Positions 1 through 8,550 are shown, numbered from the stretch's first letter. The stretch is DNA of 64,000 nucleotides from Burkholderia sp. SRS-46 (GCF_004343775.1 NZ_PTXL01000008.1:248001-312000), one strand, 5' to 3'. Notes: generated by a model from the sequence alone, not told the origin. Translations and numbers: made by a program.

Positions 1-309
<309 letters not shown>

Positions 310-326
310 GACGCCCCGGCGTCATG

Positions 327-362
327 CCGACGCCCGCCGGTCATGCGGCGACGGGCGTCGGC
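327..362. terminator. GC-rich hairpin after aceA
   Basis: Arms at 327-337 and 352-362 are perfectly complementary (11 bp, core GACGCCCG/CGGGCGTC). There is no T-tract behind it, so it could terminate the aceA or the convergent usp transcript, or simply stabilise their 3' ends. The rest of 363-539 shows no gene. Confidence 0.4.
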
Positions 363-539
363 AACCGAATACGCGAAAGAGCATCAGGGAGAAGACGGCG
401 GGCGCGCGACGGCAGGCGCGCGACCCGCCCCGCGGCCTGCGGGCCGCACGCGACACCGCGCGCCGGCCAGGTCCGGCGCGCACTGCCTTCAGCTTCGGCC
501 CGACGGCCACCGCGCTTCGCGCGGGCCGGCGCCCCGGGC

Positions 540-974
540 CTACCGATAGACGATCACCGGAATTTTCGTATGGGTCAGCACGCGCTGCGTCTCGCTGCCG
601 ATCAGCAGGCTGCCGAGCCCGCGTCGCCCGTGCGACGCCATGAAGATCACGTCGCAGCCGCCCCGTTCGGCCGCCTCGATGATGCCGAGGTACGGCGACG
701 GATGCACGCTCGTCCAGGTGTCGCAGTTGACGCCGGCCTGCCGCGCGGCGGACTCCACCTCGTCGAGATGCGTGCGTGCCTCGCGTTCGCTGCGCGCCCG
801 GAAATCGGCGGGCGGCTCGATGATCACTTCCGAGAACGGCGAGTACGGATACTGCGGCAGGCACGCATAGGCGGTCACGCGCGCGCCGACCGCGCGGGCA
901 AGATCGATCGCGCCGTCGATCGCCTTCTTCGACAGGTCGGACCCGTCGGTCGGAACGAGGATGTGCTTGAACAT
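540..974 (-). CDS. Universal stress protein, UspA family
   Basis: A 144-residue cytoplasmic Usp-domain protein. It starts MFKHILVPTDGSDLS, the usual first strand of the fold, and ends with the ATP-binding type motif region MASHGRRGLGSLLIGSETQRVL then the strand KIPVIVYR. The G-2x-G-9x-G(S/T) pattern marks the ATP-binding subclass. The start at 974 is chosen over an upstream ATG because GGAG stands at the correct distance before it. It converges on aceA. Usp proteins respond to starvation and hypoxia in many bacteria; the exact role here is not visible. Confidence 0.9.
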   Translation of the reverse strand: MFKHILVPTDGSDLSKKAIDGAIDLARAVGARVTAYACLPQYPYSPFSEVIIEPPADFRARSEREARTHLDEVESAARQAGVNCDTWTSVHPSPYLGIIEAAERGGCDVIFMASHGRRGLGSLLIGSETQRVLTHTKIPVIVYR

Positions 975-1139
975 CGCGCCCTCCATCGACAATCGCACGT
1001 TGTGCGCCGTGCGGCCGCCCGCTGCGGCCGCGACGCATCCGGTATGCCTGTTTCGATTGTAGTGTGCGAAAACGCGCCGCCAGCCGGGGCAACGGGTTCG
1101 TCCTCATATCGGAAACACGCGGATCGGGCGCCCGCGCCG

Positions 1140-2042
1140 CTAGCCCCAGTAACCGGGCCGCTCGTACGTGTGCTTCAGATAATCGAGGAACAGCCGCACG
1201 CGCAACGGCAGGTGCCGGCGCTGCGGAAACACCGCGTGGATGCCGATCGGCGGCGCGTCGAAGGCGTCGAGCACGCTGACGAGGCGGCCGGCCGCGATGT
1301 CCTCGCCGACCTCCCACCACGACCGCCATGCAAGGCCATGGCCCGCCAGGCACCACTCGTGCAGCACCGCGCCGTCCGAGCATTCCATCGTGCCGCTCAC
1401 GCGGATCGACACGACCTTGCCGTCCTCCTGGAAGGCCCAGCCGCGCTGCTGGTTCGCGTTCGCGGCGAGCGCGAGACAGTTGTGCCGCGCGAGCTCCGCG
1501 AGCGTGGCCGGCGTGCCGCGCCGCGCAAGATACGCGGGCGACGCGACGCACACGCGGCGGTTCTCGCCGAGCTTGAGCGACACGAGCGACGAGTCGGGCA
1601 GCTCGCCGAGCCGCACTGCGCAATCGAAGCCTTCGTTGACGAGGTCGACCATCCGGTCGGACAGGTCGAGCGTCACCGACACGTCCGGGTGCGCGCAACT
1701 GAATTCGGGCACGAGCGGCGCGACGTGCCGCCGGCCGAAGCCGGCCGGCGCCGAGATCCGCAGGTGGCCGCTCGCCTTGACTCCGCCCGCGGACACGCTC
1801 GCCTCGGCGTTCTGCATGTCGTTGATGATGCGCTGGCAATCCTCGAGGAATGCCGAGCCTTCGAAGGTCAGCGTGAGCTTGCGCGTGGTGCGTACCAGCA
1901 GCTTGACGCCGAGCCGCTCCTCGAGCGCGTCGAGGCGGCGGCCGATGATCGCGGGCGCGACCCCTTCCGCGTGCGCGGCCGCCGACAGGCTGCCTTTCGC
2001 CGCGACCGCGGCGAACGTTTCGATCTGTTTGAACCGGTCCAT
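1140..2042 (-). CDS. LysR-family transcriptional regulator
   Basis: A 300-residue LysR regulator. The N-terminal winged helix-turn-helix is MDRFKQIETFAAVAAKGSLS through the RTTRKLTLTFEG wing (about residues 1-65). A periplasmic-binding-protein-like effector domain follows (LRISAPAGFGRRHVAPLVPEF, then FDCAVRLGELPDSSLV). The ATG at 2042 matches the family N-terminus. An in-frame TTG at 2063 has a better Shine-Dalgarno (GAGGG), so seven extra residues are possible. It is divergent from the haloacid dehalogenase at 2200, and LysR regulators often control their divergent neighbour. The effector is unknown. Confidence 0.9.
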   Translation of the reverse strand: MDRFKQIETFAAVAAKGSLSAAAHAEGVAPAIIGRRLDALEERLGVKLLVRTTRKLTLTFEGSAFLEDCQRIINDMQNAEASVSAGGVKASGHLRISAPAGFGRRHVAPLVPEFSCAHPDVSVTLDLSDRMVDLVNEGFDCAVRLGELPDSSLVSLKLGENRRVCVASPAYLARRGTPATLAELARHNCLALAANANQQRGWAFQEDGKVVSIRVSGTMECSDGAVLHEWCLAGHGLAWRSWWEVGEDIAAGRLVSVLDAFDAPPIGIHAVFPQRRHLPLRVRLFLDYLKHTYERPGYWG

Positions 2043-2199
2043 GAATCGGGAGGACGGCGCCAACCGTCCCTCATATTGACTGAAGCAGCCTCAGATTAGG
2101 TATATGAAAGTAAAAGATCAAGTGATGTTTAGCGTCTTTTTTAGCACTGACGAGCACGAATAAAATCGTTTCCGACCTCTGATACTGGAGCGCAAGGCT

Positions 2200-2958
2200 A
2201 TGTCGGCCACAACGACACTCTCTTCCTACGCCATCCTCTTCGACGCATACGGCACGTTGTTCGACGTGCATGCGGTCATGGCCGCGGCGGAGCAGATGTT
2301 CCCCGGCCACGGGGAACGGTTGTCGCAGCTGTGGCGACGCAAGCAAATCGAATACTCGCAGCTGCGTACGCTCGCCGATCCGGCCGGCGCCCGCTACCGC
2401 CCGTTCTGGGACGTCACGCTCGACGCGCTGCGCTTCGCCGCGCGCGCGCTCGGCCTCGCGCTCAACAGCGCCGCCGAGAAACGCCTGATGGACGAATATG
2501 CGTGCCTGTCCACCTATCCCGACACGGTGCCGGCGCTGCGCAAGCTGCGCGCGCTCGACCCGCGCCCGCAACTCGCGATCCTGTCGAACGGCAACCCGCA
2601 GATGCTCGACATCGCGGTCAAGAGCGCCGGCATGAACGGCCTGTTCGACCGCGTGCTGTCGGTCGACGCGGTTCGCGCGTACAAGCCGTGCCCGGCCGCC
2701 TACGCGCTCGGCACCGCCGCGTTCGGCGCGAACCCGCGCGACATCGTGTTCGTGTCGTCGAACGGCTGGGACGTGACGGGCGCCGCCTGGTTCGGTTACA
2801 CGACGTTCTGGCTCAACCGCACGGGCGCGCCTGCCGAGGAGCTCGGCGCGCCGCCCGACGGCACCGGCCCCGGCATGGCCGACCTGCTCGCTTTCCTCGC
2901 CACCCCGGCTCCGTCCGGCAGAAGCGCCAGCCGCACACGCCCCGGCCCGGGCGCGTAA
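2200..2958 (+). CDS. (S)-2-haloacid dehalogenase, HAD type II
   Basis: A 252-residue HAD-superfamily hydrolase of the L-2-haloacid dehalogenase class, which hydrolyses short 2-haloacids to D-2-hydroxyacids. The nucleophile motif FDAYGTLFD is at residues 14-22. The type II landmarks are also present: the R in WRRKQIEYSQLR, LSNGNP (motif II), YKPCPAAY (motif III Lys) and FVSSNGWDVTGA (motif IV). A C-terminal tail of about 20 residues is Pro/Arg/Ser-rich and probably unstructured. The gene lies between a divergent LysR regulator and aceB, with only 70 bp before aceB, so co-transcription into the glyoxylate-shunt gene is possible. Confidence 0.88.
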   Translation: MSATTTLSSYAILFDAYGTLFDVHAVMAAAEQMFPGHGERLSQLWRRKQIEYSQLRTLADPAGARYRPFWDVTLDALRFAARALGLALNSAAEKRLMDEYACLSTYPDTVPALRKLRALDPRPQLAILSNGNPQMLDIAVKSAGMNGLFDRVLSVDAVRAYKPCPAAYALGTAAFGANPRDIVFVSSNGWDVTGAAWFGYTTFWLNRTGAPAEELGAPPDGTGPGMADLLAFLATPAPSGRSASRTRPGPGA

Positions 2959-3013
2959 CGCTTGCATCGCTGCCGGCCACTTCCCCTTTTACCGAAACCG
3001 CAACTGACCGACC

Positions 3014-3019
3014 AAGGAG
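3014..3019 (+). promoter_or_regulatory. Shine-Dalgarno that fixes the aceB start
   Basis: AAGGAG lies directly against an ATG at 3020 (no spacer) but nine bases before a second in-frame ATG at 3029. The second ATG is therefore the probable start. Confidence 0.75.
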
Positions 3020-3028
3020 ATGAGACTC

Positions 3029-4621
3029 ATGACCCACCCGCTCACGCTGCCGCAAGGCATGGCAATCACCGGCGAGATCCGCCCCGGTGACGAAGCAATC
3101 CTGACGCCCGAAGCCCTTGCGCTCGTCGCGGCGCTGCACCGCACGTTCGAACCGCGCCGCCAGACGCTGCTGCAGGCGCGCGCCGAACGCACCAAGCGCC
3201 TCGACGCCGGCGAGCGCCCCGACTTCCTGGCCGACACGAAGGCCATCCGCGAAGGCGACTGGAAGGTCGCGCCGCTGCCGGCCGACCTGCAATGCCGCCG
3301 CGTCGAAATCACCGGCCCGGTCGAGCGCAAGATGATCATCAACGCGCTGAACTCGGGCGCCGATTCGTACATGACGGACTTCGAGGATTCGAACGCGCCG
3401 AGCTGGACCAACCAGATCGACGGCCAGATCAACCTGAAGGACGCGGTGCGCCGCACCATCTCGCTCGCGCAGAACGGCAAGTCGTACAAGCTGAACGACA
3501 AGGTCGCGACGCTGATCGTGCGTCCGCGCGGCTGGCACCTCGACGAGAAGCATGTGACGGTCGACGGCCAGCGCGTGTCCGGCGGCATCTTCGATTTCGC
3601 GCTGTACCTGTTCCATAACGCGAAGGAACTGATCGCACGCGGCTCGGGCCCGTACTTCTACCTGCCGAAGATGGAAAGCCATCTCGAGGCGCGCCTGTGG
3701 AACGACATCTTCGTCGCCGCGCAGGAAGCGGTCGGCGTGCCGCGCGGCACGATTCGCGCCACCGTGCTGATCGAGACGATCCTCGCCGCGTTCGAGATGG
3801 ACGAGATCCTGTACGAGCTGCGCGAGCACAGCTCGGGCCTGAACGCGGGCCGCTGGGACTACATCTTCTCGGCGATCAAGAAGTTCAAGAGCGACCGCGA
3901 CTTCTGCCTCGCCGAACGCTCGAAGATCACGATGACGGTGCCGTTCATGCGCGCGTACGCGCTGCTGCTGCTGAAGACCTGCCACAAGCGCAACGCGCCG
4001 GCGATCGGCGGCATGAGCGCGCTGATCCCGATCAAGAACGATCCGGAAGCGAACGACAAGGCGATGGGCGGCGTGCGCTCGGACAAGCAGCGCGACGCGA
4101 CCGACGGCTACGACGGCGGCTGGGTCGCGCACCCGGGCCTCGTGCCGATCGCGATGGAAGAGTTCGTCAAGGTGCTCGGCGACAAGCCGAATCAGATCGC
4201 GAAGCAGCGCGACGACGTGCAGGTCGAAGGCAAGAACCTGCTCGACTTCCAGCCGGAAGCGCCGATCACCGAGGCTGGCCTGCGCAACAACATCAACGTC
4301 GGCATCCACTATCTCGGCGCATGGCTCGACGGCAACGGCTGCGTGCCGATTCACAACCTGATGGAAGACGCGGCCACCGCCGAAATTTCCCGTTCGCAGG
4401 TGTGGCAGTGGATCCGTTCGCCGAAGGGCGTGCTCGACGACGGCCGCAAGGTAACGGCGGAGCTGGTGCGTGAATACGCGAAGGTCGAGCTCGAGAACGT
4501 GAAGAAGTCGGTCGGCGGCGACACGCAGCCGTACGAGCGTGCCGCGGCGATCTTCGAGCAGATGTCGACGTCGGAAGGCTTCACCGAATTCCTGACGCTG
4601 CCGCTGTACGAAGAGATCTGA
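3029..4621 (+). CDS. aceB: Malate synthase A
   Basis: A 530-residue malate synthase of the AceB (isoform A) length, which condenses glyoxylate with acetyl-CoA to malate. It shows the signature [12 protein letters not shown] (about residues 112-123), the TIM-barrel segment with [17 protein letters not shown] containing the catalytic Arg/Glu neighbourhood, and ISAIKKFK-type and [10 protein letters not shown] regions. The C-terminal domain includes [14 protein letters not shown] and the catalytic-Asp region [16 protein letters not shown]. The gene is followed at once by a bidirectional hairpin terminator. With aceA upstream it completes the glyoxylate bypass. Confidence 0.96.
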   Translation: MTHPLTLPQGMAITGEIRPGDEAILTPEALALVAALHRTFEPRRQTLLQARAERTKRLDAGERPDFLADTKAIREGDWKVAPLPADLQCRRVEITGPVERKMIINALNSGADSYMTDFEDSNAPSWTNQIDGQINLKDAVRRTISLAQNGKSYKLNDKVATLIVRPRGWHLDEKHVTVDGQRVSGGIFDFALYLFHNAKELIARGSGPYFYLPKMESHLEARLWNDIFVAAQEAVGVPRGTIRATVLIETILAAFEMDEILYELREHSSGLNAGRWDYIFSAIKKFKSDRDFCLAERSKITMTVPFMRAYALLLLKTCHKRNAPAIGGMSALIPIKNDPEANDKAMGGVRSDKQRDATDGYDGGWVAHPGLVPIAMEEFVKVLGDKPNQIAKQRDDVQVEGKNLLDFQPEAPITEAGLRNNINVGIHYLGAWLDGNGCVPIHNLMEDAATAEISRSQVWQWIRSPKGVLDDGRKVTAELVREYAKVELENVKKSVGGDTQPYERAAAIFEQMSTSEGFTEFLTLPLYEEI

Positions 4622-4647
4622 TACCGACGCTCAGGTATCGGCACATG

Positions 4648-4674
4648 AAAAAGGCGCCCTCGGGCGCCTTTTTC
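4648..4674. terminator. Bidirectional intrinsic terminator after aceB
   Basis: The stem AAGGCGCC/GGCGCCTT has a 4-nt loop with an A-run on the left and a T-run on the right. It serves aceB (+) and the convergent gene at 4692-5111 (-). Confidence 0.85.
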
Positions 4675-4691
4675 TCATGCTGCGTCGACCG

Positions 4692-5111
4692 TCACGCGCT
4701 CACGTGTTCGCGCTCGCGCCGATGCTGGACCCAGTCGCCCGACGCGATGCGCGGCTTGTCCGACACCGCGTGCGCGGCAATCGGGTAGTACAGGCATGCG
4801 TACTGCCGGCCGCCCAGCTCGACGGTTGCCGTCTCGGGCTTGAACAGGCTGTCGACGCCCGGATAGACGCGCTCGATCTCGTCGAGCACCGGCACGAGCC
4901 GCTCGTCGACTTCGTAGACGTCGCCCCAGACGAGCGCCCTGGCGTCGCCCGCGGTGACCATGCCCGGATAGGTGCCGCAATCGTACAGTTCGCCCGGCAG
5001 TGCGGCCGCACCGACCAGCGTCGGCGCGGCGATGCCGTGCTTCGCCGCCGCGTGGCCGATATCGTTGGCCTCTCCCGATCTCAACGTGCCGTAGACGAAT
5101 ACGTGGCGCAT
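4692..5111 (-). CDS. Gamma-glutamylcyclotransferase-like (AIG2) protein
   Basis: A 139-residue protein of the GGCT/AIG2 fold. It begins MRHVFVYGTLRSGEAND, the family substrate-binding YGTLR loop, and has LVWGDVYEVDERLVPVLDEIE, in which the conserved acidic residue of the fold is expected. The start at 5111 is supported by AGGAGG upstream. Related enzymes release 5-oxoproline from gamma-glutamyl compounds; the substrate of this one cannot be told. It lies 35 bp downstream of rraA on the same strand and probably shares its transcript. Confidence 0.8.
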   Translation of the reverse strand: MRHVFVYGTLRSGEANDIGHAAAKHGIAAPTLVGAAALPGELYDCGTYPGMVTAGDARALVWGDVYEVDERLVPVLDEIERVYPGVDSLFKPETATVELGGRQYACLYYPIAAHAVSDKPRIASGDWVQHRREREHVSA

Positions 5112-5146
5112 CGTGTTCCTCCTTCTTCGATTCATGGGTTGCCGTG

Positions 5147-5641
5147 TCAGGTCAGCGGCGTCGCGCTGACGAGCACGCCGTCCTCGTCGGCGTAGATCCA
5201 TTCGCCAGGGGCGATCCGCGTGCCGAGCACCGTGACGGGAACATCCCGTTCGCCGGCGCCGCGCTTGTCGCTCTTGCGCGGATGCGTCGCGAGCGCGAGC
5301 ACGCCGACGTTGCAGGCGCGCAATTCCTCGGAATCGCGCACGCATCCATAGACCACGATGCCGGCCCAATGGTTCTTCTCGGCCAGCGCGCCGAGATTGC
5401 CGCCGACGAGCGCGCAGCGCCGGCTGCCGCCGCCGTCGACGACCAGCACGCGCCCGCCGCCGTCCTGCTCGAGCGCCGCACGCACGAGCGTGTTGTCCTC
5501 GAACAGCTTGAGCGTCGCCGCGGGGCCCGCGAAACGCGCCGCGCCGCCGTACGGGCGCAGCGCCGGCTCGAGCACGCGCAGGGTGCCGGCCGCGAGCGAG
5601 TCTTCGTGGGCGTCGCAGAGGTCGGTCGTTGCAAACGTCAT
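5147..5641 (-). CDS. rraA: RraA family protein (RNase E regulator / HMG aldolase-like)
   Basis: A 164-residue RraA-like protein covering the whole family length. It has [10 protein letters not shown] at the N-terminus, the [27 protein letters not shown] loop, and [16 protein letters not shown], which carries the G-x(20)-R-D-type metal-site pattern of HMG/CHA aldolases. In E. coli RraA inhibits RNase E. Proteins with the R-D motif can also be 4-hydroxy-4-methyl-2-oxoglutarate aldolases, so the biochemical role is open. It is the first gene of a probable two-gene unit with the GGCT-like gene and is divergent from the AraC regulator. Confidence 0.85.
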   Translation of the reverse strand: MTFATTDLCDAHEDSLAAGTLRVLEPALRPYGGAARFAGPAATLKLFEDNTLVRAALEQDGGGRVLVVDGGGSRRCALVGGNLGALAEKNHWAGIVVYGCVRDSEELRACNVGVLALATHPRKSDKRGAGERDVPVTVLGTRIAPGEWIYADEDGVLVSATPLT

Positions 5642-5829
5642 GTCATTGTCTCCTGTCGATCGAACCCGGCGCGCCGGCGCCCGGTTCGGTCGCGTGATTC
5701 ACACGCGGGTTCCATGCAAGGGTCATTCGAACGTTGCATTATCGGCGGAAAAAACCGCCGCGTGCGTTCGCGCGGGGCCTTCTACAATAGCGTCATCGCT
5801 GCGTACCGCCCGAATCACCCGAATCGCCC

Positions 5830-6708
5830 ATGAATTCGCCCGCCCGCGCCGACGAGCGCGCCCACCAGGACGTCATCGACATTCCGCCGGAATTCTCGCC
5901 GACTCCCGCCCACCCGATGCGCGTGCGCGCACGACCGCTTCCCGCCGGCGTGCGCGTGCCGCGTCACACGCACGCATGGGCGCAGCTCGCATACGCGTCG
6001 CGCGGCGTGCTGCGGATGGCGACGACGGGCACGACGTGGATGGTGCCGCCATCGCGGGCGATCTGGGTGCCGCCGCGCGTGACCCACGAGGTCGTGATCG
6101 TCGAGGATGCCTATCTGCGCACGCTGTACATCGACGCGTCGATCGTGCCGGACGGGCTCGACGCGTGCCGCGTCGTCGAAGTGACGGGGCTGCTGCGCGA
6201 GCTGATCGTCGCGCTCGACGCGCGCGACCTGAGCGCGACGCGTGAGCGCATGCTCTGCGCGCTCGTGCTCGACGAACTGGGCCGCGCCGAACCGCTGCCG
6301 CTCGCCGTGCCGATGCCGGACGAGAAACGGCTGCGCGCGCTGTGCGAAGCGATGCTCGCGCAGCCCGCGCATGCGGAATCGCTGGAACATTGGGCAGGCA
6401 AAATCGGCGCGAGCACGCGCACGATTTCTCGGCTGTTCAAGCAGGAGCTGGGCGTGAGCTTCTCGCAATGGCGGCAGCAGGCGCTGCTCGCGCGCGCGAT
6501 CCCGCTGCTGAACCAGGGGCGCCCGCTGTCGCATATCGCGCGCGAGCTCGGCTACCAGAGTCAGAGTGCGTTCTCGGCGATGTTCCGGCGGGCATTCGGG
6601 GAGAGCCCGCGCGCGTTCATGCTGCGCGGCCACGAACACGAGGCCGCAGAAGACCTCGCGGAAGACGACGAGCGGCCGCATGGCGACGCGGCCGATGCGC
6701 GACGCTGA
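5830..6708 (+). CDS. AraC-family regulator with N-terminal cupin
   Basis: A 292-residue regulator. An N-terminal cupin sensor spans about residues 25-110 (PRHTHAWAQLAYASRGVLRM). The C-terminal AraC DNA-binding domain has two helix-turn-helix units: IGASTRTISRLFKQELGVSF, then ISHIARELGYQSQSAFSAMFRRAFG-like sequence around residues 238-262. The layout resembles NimR/YdhB-type regulators that control a neighbouring exporter, but no exporter lies nearby. The roughly 20-residue acidic tail after the HTH is unusual. The ligand and targets are unknown. Confidence 0.88.
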   Translation: MNSPARADERAHQDVIDIPPEFSPTPAHPMRVRARPLPAGVRVPRHTHAWAQLAYASRGVLRMATTGTTWMVPPSRAIWVPPRVTHEVVIVEDAYLRTLYIDASIVPDGLDACRVVEVTGLLRELIVALDARDLSATRERMLCALVLDELGRAEPLPLAVPMPDEKRLRALCEAMLAQPAHAESLEHWAGKIGASTRTISRLFKQELGVSFSQWRQQALLARAIPLLNQGRPLSHIARELGYQSQSAFSAMFRRAFGESPRAFMLRGHEHEAAEDLAEDDERPHGDAADARR

Positions 6709-6723
6709 GGCCGCGCCCGTGCG

Positions 6724-7188
6724 TCAGACCGGCCGCACCATGTGCCGGATCGATCCGAGTTGCGCGAAGCGCGCGCCGGTCACGCGATAACCCATGCGCT
6801 GGTAGAGCCGCGCGGCGGGATTGTCGACGAACACGCGCAGCTGCAGCTCGCTCAGCCCGCGCGCCCTCGCCCAGCGGTGTGACATCTCGAGCATGTAGGT
6901 GCCGGCGCCCTGCCCGCGATGGCCGGCCGCGATCTGCACGTCGCGGATATGCAGCGAATTGCCCTCTTCCGTGATGCGCAGCACGCCGATGCGCTCGCCG
7001 TCGGCTTCGAGGATGAAGTTCTCGGACTCGCGCCAGCTCGCGTAGAACAGGTCGCTGCGCCACACGAGCCCGTGGCGCTTGTAATAGCCGCCCATGTTGC
7101 CGTGCGTCAGCGCCTCGGCAAACGGAAAATCGCCGGGCTCCGCGGGGCGGAGCTGGTACAGGAGTCGCAGGTCGGTGGGATCGAGCAT
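6724..7188 (-). CDS. GNAT-family N-acetyltransferase
   Basis: A 154-residue single GNAT domain. The acetyl-CoA-binding motif A is IRDVQIAAGHRGQGAGTYML (Q/R-x-x-G-x-G/A), and the motif B helix FVDNPAARLYQRMGYRVTG is typical. The start MLDPTDLRLL at 7188 is preferred because residues encoded further upstream do not fit the family; no strong Shine-Dalgarno is seen. The acceptor is unknown. It is convergent with the AraC gene, 15 bp away. Confidence 0.85.
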   Translation of the reverse strand: MLDPTDLRLLYQLRPAEPGDFPFAEALTHGNMGGYYKRHGLVWRSDLFYASWRESENFILEADGERIGVLRITEEGNSLHIRDVQIAAGHRGQGAGTYMLEMSHRWARARGLSELQLRVFVDNPAARLYQRMGYRVTGARFAQLGSIRHMVRPV

Positions 7189-7271
7189 CGTGCGAGGGTC
7201 AGGGACGCATCCCGCCAAGATAGCGCAGTCCGATACGGATGCAATCGCGGTTTTCGCGTAGCCGAAGCGGA

Positions 7272-7340
7272 CGAACGACAAAAACAAAAATGCCCGCACG
7301 AGGCGGGCATTTATTGTTTTGGCGGAGCGGACGGGACTCG
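7272..7340. repeat. 69-bp direct repeat, copy 1 (tRNA-Asp 3' fragment plus terminator)
   Basis: This block is identical over 69 bp to 7455-7523. It contains the terminator hairpin (TGCCCGC/GCGGGCA) and, at 7320-7340, the last 21 nt of tRNA-Asp including CCA. There is no tRNA body attached: after base 7340 the sequence is unrelated. It is therefore a detached tRNA 3' end beside the intact gene. Confidence 0.9.
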
Positions 7341-7454
7341 CCTACGTGCCGCAGGCCGCGGCTGCGCCTGCAGGCGCAGCCCTTCGAGTCCCGCCGGAAG
7401 CCGCGCAGGCGGCTTCCTCCACTCCGCAGCCACGCGCCCGCAAGCGGGCCCGAG

Positions 7455-7523
7455 CGAACGACAAAAACAAAAATGCCCGCACGAGGCGGGCATTTATTGT
7501 TTTGGCGGAGCGGACGGGACTCG
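7455..7523. repeat. 69-bp direct repeat, copy 2 (joined to intact tRNA-Asp)
   Basis: This is the second copy of the block at 7272-7340, offset by exactly 183 bp. Here it is continuous with the complete tRNA-Asp gene. The 114 bp between the copies (7341-7454) hold no recognisable gene. Confidence 0.9.
7463..7496 (-). terminator. Terminator of the tRNA block
   Basis: The stem TGCCCGC/GCGGGCA is followed on the minus strand by a T-rich run (AAAAACAAAAA on the plus strand). It lies directly downstream of the last tRNA-Asp. An identical duplicate is at 7280-7313. Confidence 0.8.
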
Positions 7524-7579
7524 AACCCGCGACCCCCGGCGTGACAGGCCGGTATTCTAACCGACTGAACTACCGCTCC
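7503..7579 (-). tRNA. tRNA-Asp (GTC), copy 3 of the array
   Basis: 77 nt including encoded CCA. The acceptor stem is GGAGCGG/CCGCTCC with discriminator G, and the anticodon loop is CTGTCAC (GTC). The T-loop TTCGAGT is intact. Its 3' end is duplicated at 7320-7340. Confidence 0.97.
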
Positions 7580-7652
7580 AGTCTTGCTACTTGCCTGGCA
7601 GGCGTCGGTTACTTCCTGCCGGCGCATCGTTTGTTCGAACGACGCCGAAATC

Positions 7653-7728
7653 TGGCGTCCCCTAGGGGATTCGAACCCCTGTACTCACCGTGAAAGGGTG
7701 ATGTCCTAGGCCTCTAGACGAAGGGGAC
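7653..7728 (-). tRNA. tRNA-Glu (TTC), copy 3 of the array
   Basis: 76 nt with encoded CCA. Acceptor GTCCCCT/AGGGGAC, anticodon loop CTTTCAC (TTC), T-loop TTCGAAT. Confidence 0.97.
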
Positions 7729-7753
7729 AGCGTACTGCTTACATCCTTAATGC

Positions 7754-7784
7754 AAAAACCCGTTCAAAAGACGCTTGAACGGGC
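7754..7784 (-). terminator. Hairpin terminator between tRNA units
   Basis: The stem CCCGTTCAA/TTGAACGGG has a 7-nt loop, followed on the minus strand by a five-T run. It ends the second tRNA-Glu/Asp unit, so units may be partly independent transcripts. Confidence 0.7.
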
Positions 7785-7791
7785 TTCGTTC

Positions 7792-7868
7792 TGGCGGAGC
7801 GGACGGGGCTCGAACCCGCGACCCCCGGCGTGACAGGCCGGTATTCTAACCAACTGAACTACCGCTCC
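7792..7868 (-). tRNA. tRNA-Asp (GTC), copy 2 of the array
   Basis: 77 nt, same body as the other two tRNA-Asp copies except for two substitutions, one in the D-loop (T for C) and one in the T-loop (C for T). Anticodon GTC and the CCA end are unchanged. Confidence 0.96.
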
Positions 7869-7948
7869 AGCTTTCCTTACCCTACCCGCAGGACGTTGGC
7901 TACGTTCCTGCAGGCTTAGCGACACTTCCATCGAAACGCCGCTGAATC

Positions 7949-8024
7949 TGGCGTCCCCTAGGGGATTCGAACCCCTGTACTCACCGTGAAAGGGTGATGT
8001 CCTAGGCCTCTAGACGAAGGGGAC
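7949..8024 (-). tRNA. tRNA-Glu (TTC), copy 2 of the array
   Basis: 76 nt with CCA, identical in sequence to the other tRNA-Glu copies as read here; anticodon TTC. Confidence 0.97.
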
Positions 8025-8050
8025 AACGTACTGCTTACACCTTTAATACA

Positions 8051-8083
8051 AAAGCCCGCTCAAAACACCTCTTGAGCGGGCTT
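8051..8083 (-). terminator. Hairpin terminator between tRNA units
   Basis: The stem AAGCCCGCTCAA/TTGAGCGGGCTT (12 bp) has an 8-nt loop. It follows the first tRNA-Glu/Asp unit and is related in sequence and position to the hairpin at 7754-7784. Confidence 0.7.
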
Positions 8084-8088
8084 CGATC

Positions 8089-8165
8089 TGGCGGAGCGGA
8101 CGGGACTCGAACCCGCGACCCCCGGCGTGACAGGCCGGTATTCTAACCGACTGAACTACCGCTCC
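8089..8165 (-). tRNA. tRNA-Asp (GTC), copy 1 of the array
   Basis: 77 nt with CCA, identical to the copy at 7503-7579; anticodon GTC. Confidence 0.97.
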
Positions 8166-8245
8166 AGCTTTCCTTACCCTACCCGCAGGACGTCGGTTAC
8201 GTTCCTGCCGGCTTCGCGACACTTCCAACGAAACGCCGCTGAATC

Positions 8246-8321
8246 TGGCGTCCCCTAGGGGATTCGAACCCCTGTACTCACCGTGAAAGGGTGATGTCCT
8301 AGGCCTCTAGACGAAGGGGAC
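8246..8321 (-). tRNA. tRNA-Glu (TTC), copy 1 of the array
   Basis: 76 nt with CCA; anticodon TTC. It is first in the repeated array, about 55 bp downstream of the promoter at 8383-8411. Confidence 0.97.
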
Positions 8322-8382
8322 AAAATCTTTTCAGATCTGTCTGGTTTTCGCTATTAATTTTTCGTCAACAGCGAAGACCGAA

Positions 8383-8411
8383 ATTCTAACTGCTTTAAAT
8401 CGTTTTGTGAA
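8383..8411 (-). promoter_or_regulatory. Sigma-70 promoter for the tRNA-Glu/Asp array
   Basis: On the minus strand: TTCACA, 17-bp spacer, TAGAAT (each 5/6 to consensus) in an AT-rich stretch before tRNA-Glu copy 1. A second possible -35, TTGACG, lies closer to the tRNA but has no good -10. Confidence 0.7.
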
Positions 8412-8456
8412 GCATTTTTTAACTACCTGCTTCGCGAATCGATTTGTTTGTTCTGT

Positions 8457-8532
<76 letters not shown>

Positions 8533-8550
8533 TTGCAGAACAGAAATGAG

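Larger units (their letters stand above)
7503..8321 (-). repeat. Tandem triplication of a tRNA-Glu - tRNA-Asp - hairpin unit
   Basis: Three units of about 290-297 bp are transcribed leftward, each tRNA-Glu(TTC), spacer, tRNA-Asp(GTC), hairpin. The inter-tRNA spacers of units 1 and 2 (in transcription order) are nearly identical (ACCCGCAGGACGT... block), showing recent tandem duplication; the third spacer has diverged more. Confidence 0.9.

Noticed and set aside
324-2099. A 591-codon plus-strand frame over usp and the LysR gene
   Set aside because: No family resemblance, and the minus-strand genes have clear domains and ribosome-binding sites.
7341-7454. Possible small gene or mobile element between the two 69-bp repeats
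   Set aside because: Only 114 bp, GC-rich with several small palindromes, no start with a ribosome-binding site and no terminal inverted repeats.
7503-8321. CRISPR-like periodicity in the repeated tRNA block
   Set aside because: The repeats are complete tRNA genes with a unit near 290-297 bp, not short repeats with unique spacers.
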